Source: Chitinophaga pinensis DSM 2588 (GTDB lineage: Bacteria; Bacteroidota; Bacteroidia; Chitinophagales; Chitinophagaceae). From it: a stretch of 64,000 nt of DNA. The stretch covers positions 4,892,001-4,956,000 of the forward strand of contig NC_013132.1 in assembly GCF_000024005.1 (NCBI RefSeq). Reading direction: 5' to 3'. The notes under the pieces are model-generated. The model searched no databases, was not told where the DNA came from, and worked only from the letters and a program-made list of their open reading frames with translations. Of the stretch, positions 1 through 9,308 are shown piece by piece. Both the position numbers and the translations under genes were made by a program. Each line of letters begins with the position of its first letter. Position 1 is the stretch's first letter.

Positions 1-421
1 TATTTTAAGCTCGTCTGTTGCCGGTATTTTAACAGTTCTATGACACTTAATCGATTGATTAGCAGGCGCTGCGGTAATATAGGGCGCATGTTCGCAGTGA
101 CGACCTTGGTACTAGGGTTCGGATTGCATCAGAAAAAAGAAGTTTGTAAACCAGTCACAAGATCAGAAAAATGGTTGTAAACCTTTATAAGGATTAAAAG
201 CCATGCTGGCAGTGATTGTGGTCATCACCGGATAGTGCTGCCAGGTGTTGTTATCGCGGGACAGCAGGTATGCCTTTTACAGCCATCAACCCTGGTCAAT
301 ACTACCCGTATACATGCTTCATACACGACGTATAGGTGGACTTGATACCTGGAATACACATTGGGAGGGTGTTTCAGGGTGGTTTTATTAGGGGGATGAC
401 CGGATGATACGTACCAATAAA
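1..421. other. Stretch without a recognisable gene
   Basis: No reading frame of convincing length or composition was found on either strand before the aguA terminator. The stretch may hold the 3' flank of a gene outside the window or decayed coding sequence. I recognise nothing specific in it. Confidence 0.4.
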
Positions 422-457
422 AAAACCAGCACCATTGAAAATGATGCTGGTTTATAT
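422..457 (-). terminator. Intrinsic terminator after aguBA
   Basis: The arms AACCAGCA and TGCTGGTT form a hairpin around a short AT-rich loop, with A-runs on the plus strand that read as T-runs on the minus strand. It lies about 20 bases beyond the aguA stop codon, so it fits a terminator for the minus-strand aguBA transcript. Confidence 0.7.
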
Positions 458-478
458 AAAAAGTAAGCTTTACGTGTC

Positions 479-1528
479 TTATACCGCTGGTTCCTGCTGG
501 CTCAGACAGTGGAAGCTGCCCAATCCCCAGATAATCTCGGTAGAATCGATACCTACCACGTCGCGGTCTTTAAAACACTCGCTGATGATACGTAGGGCCT
601 TATCGTCATTTTTGCAATTGAAAACAGGCACGATTACGTGTTTATTGCTGATGTAGAAGTTTGCATAAGAAGCCGGCAGACGCTGGTCTTCATATACAAC
701 TGCATCCGGCATCGGGAGTTCTACTACGTTCAGCTGTTTACCATTCAGCAGACGCATCTGCTTCAGTTGCTGCAGGTTCTGTTGTAATAGTTCGTAGTTT
801 TCGTCCTGTTTATTGGTTTCTATGACGGTCAGGACGGTATCTTCATTAACGAAGCGTACGGTATCATCGATATGACCGTCGGTATCGTCGCCGATAATGC
901 CTTCATCTACCCATAATACCTGGTCTACACCGTAGAAATCCTGCAGGTAACCTTCGATCTGCTCCCTGTTCAGGTGTGGATTGCGGTTTTCATTCAGGAG
1001 GCAGCAGCCGGAGGTCAGTACGGAACCTTTACCGTTGAATTCCACGGAACCACCTTCCATGATGATGCCAGGGTGATATACCGGCAGATTAAAGTGTTCA
1101 GCGATACGGGTAGGTACTACGTCATCCTTGTCAAAAGGAGGGTATTTACCGCCCCAGGCGTTATAATTCCAGTCTACAATCACTTTTTTCTGTGCAGCGG
1201 CCGGATTGATCAGAAAAGCCGGACCGTGGTCGCGGCACCAGGCGTCGTTGGTCGGGTTGAGATGAAATTCCACCTTATCCAGGTTTACGCCTGCTTTCTG
1301 GAGGTGACCAGTTGCGAAAGCCTTCATGGCTTCATCATTCACATTGATACGGACGATTTCACTTTCCGCCAGGTATTTAATGAACTGGCTGTAGTAAGGG
1401 TAGATCGTATGGATCTTTCCGGGCCAGCTAGCTTCTTTATGCGGCCAGCTCAGCCAGGTGGCGACATGCGGATGGAATTCGGCAGGGAAGAAGTATCCCT
1501 GCTGTTTCAGAGTAGGTTGTCCGTTCAT
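479..1528 (-). CDS. aguA: Agmatine deiminase
   Basis: This 349-residue protein belongs to the agmatine deiminase family (peptidyl-arginine deiminase fold). It hydrolyses agmatine to N-carbamoylputrescine and ammonia in the cytoplasm. Visible family motifs are DAWCRDHGP near residue 97, the MEGGS segment near 158, GDDTDGHIDD near 213, and the C-terminal GLGSFHCLSQQ with the presumed catalytic Cys. Length is typical of the family. Its start codon shares one base with the stop codon of the upstream amidase gene, so the two are translationally coupled. Together they convert agmatine to putrescine, the arginine-decarboxylase branch of polyamine synthesis. No arginine decarboxylase gene is seen in the window. 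Confidence 0.95.
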   Translation of the reverse strand: MNGQPTLKQQGYFFPAEFHPHVATWLSWPHKEASWPGKIHTIYPYYSQFIKYLAESEIVRINVNDEAMKAFATGHLQKAGVNLDKVEFHLNPTNDAWCRDHGPAFLINPAAAQKKVIVDWNYNAWGGKYPPFDKDDVVPTRIAEHFNLPVYHPGIIMEGGSVEFNGKGSVLTSGCCLLNENRNPHLNREQIEGYLQDFYGVDQVLWVDEGIIGDDTDGHIDDTVRFVNEDTVLTVIETNKQDENYELLQQNLQQLKQMRLLNGKQLNVVELPMPDAVVYEDQRLPASYANFYISNKHVIVPVFNCKNDDKALRIISECFKDRDVVGIDSTEIIWGLGSFHCLSQQEPAV

Positions 1529-2403
1529 TATGCTTCGTCGATAAATCTTTTGGTGATAGGAGCGTAAGAATCAATTCTTCTGTCACGCATGAACGGCCAA
1601 TGTGTACGATATCTGTCGGTCTGACCCAGGTCCAGTTCCTGTACGAACACTTCCTCGTTTTCGTGGGAAGCCTGGTAGATGATAGAACCGAATGGATTGG
1701 CGATGAATGAGCCACCCCAGAATTTCATAGCGCCTTCCTGCTCGAAACCTACACGGTTTACGCTTACCACGTGGATACCGTTGGCAACGGCGTGGCTGCG
1801 CTGGATGGTCTGCCATGCGTTGTATTGCTCAACGTTGGTCGCTTCATCCTGGCTGGTCGCCCAACCGATAGCAGTCGGATAGAAGAGGATTTCCGCTCCC
1901 ATGAGGGCAGTGATCCTTGCTGCTTCCGGATACCACTGATCCCAACAGATCAGTACACCGAAAGTGGCGAATTTTGTTTTGAATACTTTATAGCCAAGGT
2001 CACCGGGAGTGAAGTAGAATTTCTCGTAGTATGCCGGATCATCAGGAATATGCATCTTACGGTATTTACCCAGGTAACTGCCGTCGGCATCCAGCACGGC
2101 GGTAGTGTTGTGATAAAGACCCTGTGCACGCTTCTCAAACAGAGAGGCGATAATCACAACGCCCAGTTCTCCCGCTACTTTCTGCAAAGCATCGGTAGAT
2201 GGACCGGGAATAGGTTCTGCCAGGGAGAAATTATCATAATCCTCCACGTCACAGAAATAAAGGGAAGTAAACAATTCCTGCAAACATACAATCTGTGCAC
2301 CCTTGGCAGCAGCTTCACGTATACGCTCTGTAGCCTTCGCAAGGTTTTCAGCCTTATTGCCGCTACAGGACATTTGCACAAAACCTACTTTAACTTTTGA
2401 CAT
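1528..2403 (-). CDS. aguB: N-carbamoylputrescine amidase
   Basis: This 291-residue protein is a nitrilase-superfamily (carbon-nitrogen hydrolase) enzyme. It cleaves N-carbamoylputrescine to putrescine, CO2 and ammonia. The Glu-Lys-Cys triad is visible: Glu in LQELF near residue 43, Lys in the YRKMHIPDD segment, and Cys in LICWDQWYPE. The last two motifs are characteristic of the AguB branch. It is the first gene of a two-gene minus-strand operon and its stop overlaps the aguA start by one base. A TAnnTTTG-like element lies about 40 bases upstream. The assignment is strong because both enzymes of the pathway are adjacent. Confidence 0.95.
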   Translation of the reverse strand: MSKVKVGFVQMSCSGNKAENLAKATERIREAAAKGAQIVCLQELFTSLYFCDVEDYDNFSLAEPIPGPSTDALQKVAGELGVVIIASLFEKRAQGLYHNTTAVLDADGSYLGKYRKMHIPDDPAYYEKFYFTPGDLGYKVFKTKFATFGVLICWDQWYPEAARITALMGAEILFYPTAIGWATSQDEATNVEQYNAWQTIQRSHAVANGIHVVSVNRVGFEQEGAMKFWGGSFIANPFGSIIYQASHENEEVFVQELDLGQTDRYRTHWPFMRDRRIDSYAPITKRFIDEA

Positions 2404-2442
2404 TACCTGTGTTTAATTTAACCGTTTTTAAAAATGAAGCTG

Positions 2443-2450
2443 CAAAATTA
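2443..2450 (-). promoter_or_regulatory. Probable -7 element for aguBA
   Basis: On the minus strand these bases read TAATTTTG, matching the Bacteroidota -7 consensus TAnnTTTG, about 40 bases upstream of the aguB start. The corresponding -33 TTTG box is not clear, as a T-rich stretch lies there instead. Assignment is by consensus only. Confidence 0.4.
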
Positions 2451-2460
2451 CCAAAATATC

Positions 2461-4410
2461 CTAGAAAAACCCGACGCCTATATGCCAGCCAAACCAGGCC
2501 GTTACTCCGCTGCCTAAAGTAAACGGACTATAATGTGCCGGAACCTTCGCATCATACTTAGGATCGGCCACGTCCAGCTTGTCGCTGTAGTATATCGTAA
2601 AGGACGGACCGGCAAACAGTGTTACGTTTTTCAACAGCTTGTAATTCCAGGCTGTCTGCAGTCTGATTATGGAGTTGGATGAATTCCAGTTGCCCACATA
2701 CAGGAACTGGGAGGTGAGTTCGGTCGTGATCTCCGACCGGTCTGACATCGGAAACGGATGTCCGATACCGTAGCCGAAGCTGTAAGCTTTTTTCGGGCCC
2801 AGTTTCATGCCTGCCAGCAGCAGACTGTATAATTTCCTGCTACCGGATTTATAAGCAATATTGAGATCCAGCATTTCATTATTATAGATAAGGATCTGGT
2901 GATAGCCTTTTCTGACGATGTTGATCAGGCCAAGGCTGTAGCCATCGGAAGAATCGGCATAGTTGACAAGACCGATCTGTACGCCTTTCAGCACTTTGGT
3001 ATAGTTGGCTAAGCCAGCGATCTGTGTACCGTTGATGGTATCCATACTGACATTGACTGCCCCGGCTATTTGTGCACCGCTCACTTCTTCTTTGCTGACA
3101 TTCACCGCACCGGCGATCTGCGCACCTTTTATCTTTTGCCAGGCAACATTCACCGCACCACCGATCTGTGTTCCGTCAACTGTGTCCCGTCCAAAGTTAA
3201 TAGCCCCGGAGATCTGGGCGCCGTTCATAACCCCCATCGTACTATTCAGGACACCGCCGATCTGTGTACCCTTAATATTTCCCCCCGCAAGATTAACAGC
3301 GCCGGAGATCTGTGCGCCTTTTATGGGCCCACCCGTACTATTCAGTATACCGCCGATCTGCATACCATTGCCACCACTACCGGACCGGTTGTAGACGCCG
3401 CCGATCTGTGCGCCACGGAAATCGTATTTCAGGATATTACTAACCCCGCCTACCTGTAAGCCCTTCAGTGAGTCCATAATGTGATTATGTATGCCCCCCA
3501 CCTGTACGCCGCTGAAATGTCCGCCTACTATATTAAAGACGCCGGCTACCTGTACCCACTTGACAGCTTTCTGGTCAATATTGAAGATGCCGGCTATTTC
3601 GACACCACTCAGACCGGCGGTATAGCCACCTATCAGGTTCATGGAAAATTTATTTACCACCTGCGAACCCAACTTTCCATGTGTGCCTAAAGCAGGTAAG
3701 AGGGAGTATTGATAGGGTTGGCGGGTAAAGAAGTCACTCAGGTTCAAACTCTGCATCCGCTGTTTGGAAGACAGGAAGAAACGGCCAAAGAAAGTCTGTT
3801 CTACATGTGTATGTTGATTGACGTCTACTATTGATAATTGTATAGGGGCTGCGGGTTTGATAGTGGCGTTCATTTCCTGGTCATGCCCGCCAGGTACCAG
3901 CATGATGGTGTCGCGGTACAGTTCCTTGCTGACGGTCAGCATGGCCGCGGTTCTTTCCTTTTCACGGAGACGCAGCCTGAAATACCCCTGATCATCGGTT
4001 AGGGTAGAGATCAGCTGTACGCCTTCATAGACACTGGCATTCACGATAGGACGCCCGGTGGTGGCGTCTTTGATTTGTCCGCTGACTACATACCACTTCT
4101 CTTTTGAAGAGGTGCCGGGTTGTATAATGATCTGATTACCGATCTCGCGGAACTGGAAATTGCCCTGAAACAATATGTCGAGCACTTGTTTGACAGAGCG
4201 ATTGCTGACATTGACCGTCACCAGGCTATCATCATGAATAAATTCCTTGACATAAGAGAAATGGAAATCCCCCTGCATACTGATATCGTCCAGTACAGCA
4301 GCCAGGGGTTTGCGGTCTGCGATGACTGAGACGGTTTTGTTAAGCAGGCTTTGGGCATAGCTGGAGTAGCTCCCGAAGAGGAATGCTACTATCAGAAATA
4401 GTTGTTTCAA
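2461..4410 (-). CDS. STN/carboxypeptidase-regulatory protein with surface repeats
   Basis: This is a 649-residue secreted protein with a signal peptide (about residues 1-19, ending SYAQ). Next comes a secretin/TonB short N-terminal (STN) domain (about 25-100) and a carboxypeptidase-regulatory-like Ig fold (about 108-185). From about residue 255 to 500 there are roughly a dozen tandem units of about 20 residues with the pattern GxQIxGxxN, like the surface repeats of Leptospira LA_2272-type proteins. The last 130 residues are rich in alternating aromatic residues and end WHIGVGFF, suggesting outer-membrane beta-strands. STN domains normally contact TonB or secretin partners, but no TonB receptor plug is seen here. 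The gene is divergent from the B12 riboswitch. Function is unknown; a cell-surface location is inferred. Confidence 0.7.
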   Translation of the reverse strand: MKQLFLIVAFLFGSYSSYAQSLLNKTVSVIADRKPLAAVLDDISMQGDFHFSYVKEFIHDDSLVTVNVSNRSVKQVLDILFQGNFQFREIGNQIIIQPGTSSKEKWYVVSGQIKDATTGRPIVNASVYEGVQLISTLTDDQGYFRLRLREKERTAAMLTVSKELYRDTIMLVPGGHDQEMNATIKPAAPIQLSIVDVNQHTHVEQTFFGRFFLSSKQRMQSLNLSDFFTRQPYQYSLLPALGTHGKLGSQVVNKFSMNLIGGYTAGLSGVEIAGIFNIDQKAVKWVQVAGVFNIVGGHFSGVQVGGIHNHIMDSLKGLQVGGVSNILKYDFRGAQIGGVYNRSGSGGNGMQIGGILNSTGGPIKGAQISGAVNLAGGNIKGTQIGGVLNSTMGVMNGAQISGAINFGRDTVDGTQIGGAVNVAWQKIKGAQIAGAVNVSKEEVSGAQIAGAVNVSMDTINGTQIAGLANYTKVLKGVQIGLVNYADSSDGYSLGLINIVRKGYHQILIYNNEMLDLNIAYKSGSRKLYSLLLAGMKLGPKKAYSFGYGIGHPFPMSDRSEITTELTSQFLYVGNWNSSNSIIRLQTAWNYKLLKNVTLFAGPSFTIYYSDKLDVADPKYDAKVPAHYSPFTLGSGVTAWFGWHIGVGFF

Positions 4411-4453
4411 CAGAACAGTTTTGAATTTGCGGCAAGATACTACGTATTTTTCT

Positions 4454-4486
4454 TTTTGGATATTTACTGCTCATACAGTAGGTTTG
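4454..4486 (+). promoter_or_regulatory. Promoter of the B12-uptake locus
   Basis: A TTTTTGG box (-33 region) is followed about 20 bases later by TAGGTTTG, an exact match to the Bacteroidota -7 consensus TAnnTTTG. Transcription would start at the 5' edge of the cobalamin riboswitch, which supports the call. It lies between the riboswitch and the divergent STN gene. Confidence 0.6.
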
Positions 4487-4690
4487 TGCCGCATTTGGTT
4501 TCGCCTGAAGGCGAATTAATAGGGAATCCGGTGTAACTCCGGAGCTATCCCCGTAGCTGTAATCCTGTATCGCAATACGCGTTCGTTTTTTCCGGTATAC
4601 TCTTCAAAGCCACTGTCCGCCCCAGGCGGAACGGGAAGGCCCGGGAAAAGCAGGAGAGCCAGAAGACCTGCCAGTTGCAACAGCTATATC
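4487..4690 (+). ncRNA. Cobalamin (B12) riboswitch
   Basis: The stretch has the hallmark elements of the adenosylcobalamin riboswitch: the GGGAATCCGGTG segment near 4533, the CCCCGTAGCTGTAA segment near 4551, GCCACTG near 4609, and the B12 box AGCCAGAAGACCTGCC near 4659. It lies in the 5' leader of a B12-uptake gene cluster, about 170 bases before the first start codon. In known Bacteroidota examples B12 binding represses expression of the downstream transport genes. The edges given are approximate. Confidence 0.95.
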
Positions 4691-4851
4691 GTGTCTTCGG
4701 GTGAAAAGCGCTGATGTTGTAATAGCCTTTAGGCTTATTTCAAGTAGTTTAAAAGTCCGCTGAAGATATGCCCCAAATAGACGGTTTGACTGCCGTTTAG
4801 TAAAAATTATTGTCCAGACTAAACTTATCTATTGTAATAAAAATTCGATGT

Positions 4852-5904
4852 ATGTATAAAAATTTACGCCTCTGGTTATTAGGTGGTCTGTTACTAGCCG
4901 CTGCCTGTAAAACGGATGATGATGTAGTCATCCCATCAAAGTATGGCACCGGCTTTCTGATGGTAACGGAAGGTAACTATGGTACAAGAGCAGGGGATCT
5001 TAACTTCTTTGACTATGACAAGGATACGGTAATAGAATACGTCTACAGCGCTGAAAATCCCGGTAAAACATTAGGTCCGAATACCAGTACCATGGAGTTT
5101 GGTACCGTTTATAATAATAAAATATATCTTGTTGGTAAATACGGCGCTCCAATGGTCGTGCTGGATGCCAAAACATTAAAAGAAACCAATCGTATCGAGT
5201 CTTTGCCGGGCGATGATGGCCGTTCATTTGTCGGTGTGGATGAAACAAGAGGTTTGCTAAGTACCAGCACCGGCGTTTTCCCCGTAAACCTGACTAACCT
5301 TACGCTCGGCACGGCCATTCCAGGGGTAACAGGAGAAGTAACAGATATGTTCAGAAGTGGCAATCATATTTTTCTCCTGTCTGTGAACGATGGTATCGTG
5401 GTACTCAATACCAATGACTACAGTGTCGCAAAGAAACTCGGTACAGCAGTATCTGGCTTTGTACAAAGCCAGGACGGTAGCGTATGGGCGGCTTCGAAAA
5501 CACAGCTGAAAAAGATCAATGCCGGTGCATTGTCTGTAGACAGCATCACCACCAATTTCCCGGTGTATTACAATGAATTTACCTACAATAGCAGCTCGAT
5601 GGTAGCATCTACCACTGAAAATGCGATCTATATAATCTCCGGTAACAATAAAGTCTATAAATATCTTCCGGGACAGGCAGCATCTCTGAATACGCCATTT
5701 ATCACATTGCCTTCAGGACAGTACTTCTTCGGAAAGGGTATCTGGTTTGATCGTATCAGAAATATACTGGTGCTGAACAGTAATGCGAATCTGTATGGCG
5801 CTGATATTAATAACCAGCTGTATATACATAGTGCGGCAAATGGCGCGCTGCTGCACGCAACGAGTTACAAGGGGTATTTCTTCCCGGGCATGATAATCAA
5901 TTAG
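4852..5904 (+). CDS. BtuG-like surface lipoprotein (beta-propeller), copy 1
   Basis: This 350-residue protein carries a lipoprotein signal (lipobox ending AAAC at about residue 20 of the ATG form). The rest resembles YncE/DUF5074 beta-propellers with repeated short strand segments such as DKIYL- and VYKYL-type motifs. In Bacteroides, BtuG is a surface beta-propeller lipoprotein that binds cobalamin and hands it to BtuB. The position directly after a B12 riboswitch and before a BtuB-like receptor supports that role here. I chose the ATG at 4852 rather than the TTG at 4810 because it gives a normal lipoprotein signal peptide. The stop codon TAG lies inside the first heptamer of a repeat array. 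Function is inferred from fold and context. Confidence 0.75.
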   Translation: MYKNLRLWLLGGLLLAAACKTDDDVVIPSKYGTGFLMVTEGNYGTRAGDLNFFDYDKDTVIEYVYSAENPGKTLGPNTSTMEFGTVYNNKIYLVGKYGAPMVVLDAKTLKETNRIESLPGDDGRSFVGVDETRGLLSTSTGVFPVNLTNLTLGTAIPGVTGEVTDMFRSGNHIFLLSVNDGIVVLNTNDYSVAKKLGTAVSGFVQSQDGSVWAASKTQLKKINAGALSVDSITTNFPVYYNEFTYNSSSMVASTTENAIYIISGNNKVYKYLPGQAASLNTPFITLPSGQYFFGKGIWFDRIRNILVLNSNANLYGADINNQLYIHSAANGALLHATSYKGYFFPGMIIN

Positions 5905-6095
5905 GAATTAGGAATTAAGAATTAAGAATTGGTTAGCCTTCCAGAAGAAAGGACGTTCCTAATATCAATATGGGCCGGCGTGGTATTCAGCTTAGAATGC
6001 ACCCGAGGCGTCAATAAATGATAAATTCTTAATTCTTAATTCTTAATTCTTAATTCTTAATTCTTAATTCCTAATTCTTAATTCCTAATTCTTAA
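5898..6095. repeat. Inverted heptamer-repeat pair HA1
   Basis: The left arm (5898-5930) holds AATTAGG and AATTAAG heptamers. The right arm (6024-6095) is the reverse complement, about ten CTTAATT/CCTAATT units. The roughly 90-base spacer begins GGTTAGCC, a sequence also found next to array HA4. The arms could pair into a long stem. The element separates the first BtuG-like gene from the BtuB-like gene. Confidence 0.8.
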
Positions 6096-6127
6096 CTGGG
6101 AGCTTTTGTAGTTAAAACAACATTTAA

Positions 6128-8140
6128 TTGACTTACCGTCTTCTTATACTTCTTTCCTTTCTGCCGCTATCTCTGTTTGCACAGGATAAGGCGAAGCCGG
6201 CATCCGCAGCAGCAGTACCAAAAGATACTGCTGCTGCCCGGATGCTACAGGGCGTTACCATTTTTTCCAGTAAGAATAATTCCGTTTCTCCTGTACAGAC
6301 ACTGAGCGGTGTTGCGCTGGAGAAGATGAATAGCCTGTCTGTGGCTGACGCCGTACGCTTCTTTTCAGGGGTACAGCTGAAAGATTACGGTGGCTTAGGT
6401 GGACTCAAAACCCTGAACGTACGCAGTATGGGAACGAACCATGTGGGCGTATTTTATGACGGTATACAATTGGGCAACGCGCAGAACGGTACCGTGGATC
6501 TGGGGCGTTTTTCGCTGGATAATATAGAACAGATCGATCTTTATAATGCGCAGAAAGGCGCTATTCTTCAACCTGCAAAAGGATTTTCTGCAGCTTCCTC
6601 CATTTATCTGCAATCCAGGAAACCGATTTTTCATGAAGGAGAAACCACGCATGGCAAAGTAGCTATTAAGACCGGTTCGTTCGGTATGGTCAACCCCTCG
6701 GTACGACTGGAACAAAAGATCTCCAGTAACCTGTCAGCAGTTATCAGCAGTGAATGGCTGCATGGCAATGGCCGGTATAAATTCAGGTACACCAATGGTA
6801 CCTATGATACGACCGCTGTCAGGGAAAATGCCGGTATAGACGCTTCCCGCGTAGAAGGGGGGCTCTACGGGCAGTTTAAAGACAGCAGTACCTGGCACGC
6901 GAAAGTTTATTATTACAATTCCACCCGCGGACTGCCTGGCGCTATTGTCAGTAATAAGTTCTATAACGGGCAACACCAGTGGGACCGCAATCTGTTTGTA
7001 CAAACCTCCTACAACAAGAAATTCGGCAAGCGGTATACCATGTTGTTGAATGCCAAGTATATGTATGATTATGTACGTTATCTTGATACATCGATCATTA
7101 CGGATTACGGTCCGCTCATGAACCGCTATCGCCAGCATGAATATTATATTTCCTCCGCTAACCAGTATAAACTGACTTCTTTCTGGGATGTGGCGCTTTC
7201 GGCGGACTTTCAGCTGAATGAAATGACGGCTGTTAACCTGGACCATTTCGCGATTCCTACCCGTTATACGACCCTGGCTGCTGCAGCTACGCAATTGCAT
7301 CTCGGACAAGTGGAAATGCAGGGAAACCTGTTGGCGACCTTTATTAACGAAAAGACAAAGTTATATAGCTCCGGACATGACTACAGTGCATTAAGACCGA
7401 CGATCCTGGTGTCCTGGCAGCCATTCCGGCTGGAAGACCTGAAACTGCGCGCTTTTTATAAGAGCATTTTCCGGATGCCGACCTTCAATGATATGTACTA
7501 CAGTACCGTCGGCAATCCAGATCTGAAACCGGAGCATACCCGGCAATATAACGCCGGAATAGGGTATACCCGCAATTCCAAAGGCTTCCTGCAATTCTTC
7601 TCCTTACAGACCGACGTGTATTACAGTCATGTGAAAGATAAGATCGTAGCGGCTCCGGGCCGCAACTTTCAGTGGATGATGCAGAACATTGGCGGCGTGG
7701 ATATCTATGGGGCAGATGCCAGTGTACAGCTGTCCCCCAGATTGCTGAATCAGGTACAAACGGACTTCTCCGTGAAATATACCTATCAGAAAGCCCTGGA
7801 TGTGACGGATCCGCAGGAGGTCAATTATAAAGACCAGATCGCCTATGTACCCGTACACAGCGGTTCCTTTATTGCACACGCTTCCTGGAATAAATGGGAT
7901 ATTAATTATAGCTTTATATATGTCGGGGAACGTTATTTCCTGAATACCAATGTACCCTTGTACTACCTGGAACCATGGTATACCAGTGATCTGTCAGTAT
8001 CCACCAGCTTTCTCTTTAAGCATAAGCTGATCAAGCTGACGGGAGAACTTAACAATGTTTTTAACCAGTATTACGACGTTGTAATCAACTACCCGATGCC
8101 GGGGCGTTATTACCGTCTGACCGCGAGTATAAATTTCTGA
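6128..8140 (+). CDS. btuB: TonB-dependent cobalamin receptor
   Basis: This 670-residue outer-membrane receptor has a signal peptide (ending SLFAQ), a plug domain (about residues 55-165, with the segment VADAVRFFSGVQL and the VRSMG motif) and a 22-strand-type beta-barrel ending in RLTASINF with a terminal Phe. It would import cobalamin across the outer membrane using TonB energy. Receptor type alone does not define substrate; the riboswitch and flanking BtuG-like genes do. The start is TTG at 6128, directly preceded by an in-frame stop, and no suitable ATG gives the signal peptide. A CarboxypepD_reg extension typical of SusC is absent, consistent with BtuB rather than SusC. The next gene starts two bases after its stop. 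Confidence 0.88.
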   Translation: MTYRLLILLSFLPLSLFAQDKAKPASAAAVPKDTAAARMLQGVTIFSSKNNSVSPVQTLSGVALEKMNSLSVADAVRFFSGVQLKDYGGLGGLKTLNVRSMGTNHVGVFYDGIQLGNAQNGTVDLGRFSLDNIEQIDLYNAQKGAILQPAKGFSAASSIYLQSRKPIFHEGETTHGKVAIKTGSFGMVNPSVRLEQKISSNLSAVISSEWLHGNGRYKFRYTNGTYDTTAVRENAGIDASRVEGGLYGQFKDSSTWHAKVYYYNSTRGLPGAIVSNKFYNGQHQWDRNLFVQTSYNKKFGKRYTMLLNAKYMYDYVRYLDTSIITDYGPLMNRYRQHEYYISSANQYKLTSFWDVALSADFQLNEMTAVNLDHFAIPTRYTTLAAAATQLHLGQVEMQGNLLATFINEKTKLYSSGHDYSALRPTILVSWQPFRLEDLKLRAFYKSIFRMPTFNDMYYSTVGNPDLKPEHTRQYNAGIGYTRNSKGFLQFFSLQTDVYYSHVKDKIVAAPGRNFQWMMQNIGGVDIYGADASVQLSPRLLNQVQTDFSVKYTYQKALDVTDPQEVNYKDQIAYVPVHSGSFIAHASWNKWDINYSFIYVGERYFLNTNVPLYYLEPWYTSDLSVSTSFLFKHKLIKLTGELNNVFNQYYDVVINYPMPGRYYRLTASINF

Positions 8141-8142
8141 TA

Positions 8143-9294
8143 ATGCGAATTTTATCCAAGCTCACATCATGCCATAGTTTGTTGTTGCTGTTATTGGCAG
8201 CAATTGCAGGATTGAGCGCCTGCCGTAAAGGCAACGGCATTATTCCCGGAGAAGAAACACAGGTAGGAGAACCGGATACCCTGCGAAATGGGTTCTATCT
8301 GCTGAATGAAGGGAATATGGGCATGAACCTGTCTACCCTGGACTATTACGACAGAAGTACAGGTATCTACAAAAGTAATATTTACAGTCAGATTAATCCT
8401 GGCGCCACCAAGGAACTGGGAGATGTGGGCAATGATATCGGGATCTATGGCAGTAAGCTGTATGCGGTGATCAACATGTCAGATAAAGTAGACGTACTGG
8501 ACGCGCATTCCGCTAAGCGCATCGGTCAGATCAGCATCCGGAACTGCCGCTATATCACTTTCTATAAAGGAAAGGCTTATGTGAGTTCCTATGCCGCTAC
8601 TATTGGTGATGCGAGTGCCGGCGCGGGATATATTGCTGAAGTAGATACGGCGACTTTTCAGATACTGCGTACGGTTACCGTAGGGCGTCAGCCGGAAGAG
8701 ATGGCGATTGTAGGAGATAAGCTGTATATCGCTAATTCAGGAGGGTATAGTCCGCCGAGATATGAGCGGACGGTTTCCGTAGTTGATATGAATACTTTCA
8801 AAGAGACAAAACGCATTGATGTGGCGATCAACCTGCATCGCGTTAAAGCGGATAAATACGGCGATGTGTATGTAACTTCCCGGGGAGATTATTATAACAT
8901 CCATTCCAAGTTGTATGTGATCGATACACAGAAGGACATTGTGAAAGACTCGTTTAACCTGGCCGCCAGCAACCTGGCAATAGCAGGCGATTCGGCTTAT
9001 GTCTACAGTGCGGAATGGAGTTATATTACGAATAAGAATACGGTGAGTTACGCTATTATCAATGTTAAAAATGAAACCAAGGTAACGGATAACTTTATTA
9101 CCGATGGGGTAGATAAGGAGATCAAGACGCCCTATGGCATCGCGATTGATCCGGAAAACGGCGATATTTATGTGACAGATGCGAAAAACTATCTGTTGCC
9201 AGGCACGCTCTATTGTTTTAGCAAAGCGGGCAGAAAGCGATGGAGCGTAACAGCGGGTAATATCCCTGCACATTTTGCATTCATACCGAGATAA
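8143..9294 (+). CDS. BtuG-like surface lipoprotein (beta-propeller), copy 2
   Basis: This 383-residue lipoprotein (lipobox LSAC near residue 27) shows beta-propeller strand repeats such as KLYAVINMSDKVDVLD and YGIAIDPENGDIYVTD, as in YncE/DUF5074 proteins. Its start codon lies two bases after the btuB stop, so it is cotranslated with the receptor. This is the canonical place for BtuG, the cobalamin-capturing lid protein of BtuB in Bacteroides. It shares the fold and some motifs (FYLLNEGNMG versus FLMVTEGNYG in copy 1), so the two flanking proteins are likely paralogues. B12 binding is inferred. Confidence 0.8.
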   Translation: MRILSKLTSCHSLLLLLLAAIAGLSACRKGNGIIPGEETQVGEPDTLRNGFYLLNEGNMGMNLSTLDYYDRSTGIYKSNIYSQINPGATKELGDVGNDIGIYGSKLYAVINMSDKVDVLDAHSAKRIGQISIRNCRYITFYKGKAYVSSYAATIGDASAGAGYIAEVDTATFQILRTVTVGRQPEEMAIVGDKLYIANSGGYSPPRYERTVSVVDMNTFKETKRIDVAINLHRVKADKYGDVYVTSRGDYYNIHSKLYVIDTQKDIVKDSFNLAASNLAIAGDSAYVYSAEWSYITNKNTVSYAIINVKNETKVTDNFITDGVDKEIKTPYGIAIDPENGDIYVTDAKNYLLPGTLYCFSKAGRKRWSVTAGNIPAHFAFIPR

Positions 9295-9308
9295 CTTAAC
9301 CCATTATT

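Noticed and set aside
1..421. Truncated gene at the left window end
   Set aside because: Stops are frequent in all frames and no protein motif was recognised.
3005..3459. Long frames opposite the STN protein gene
   Set aside because: They are shadows of the GxQIxGxxN repeats, which stay open in several frames because of the repeated codons.
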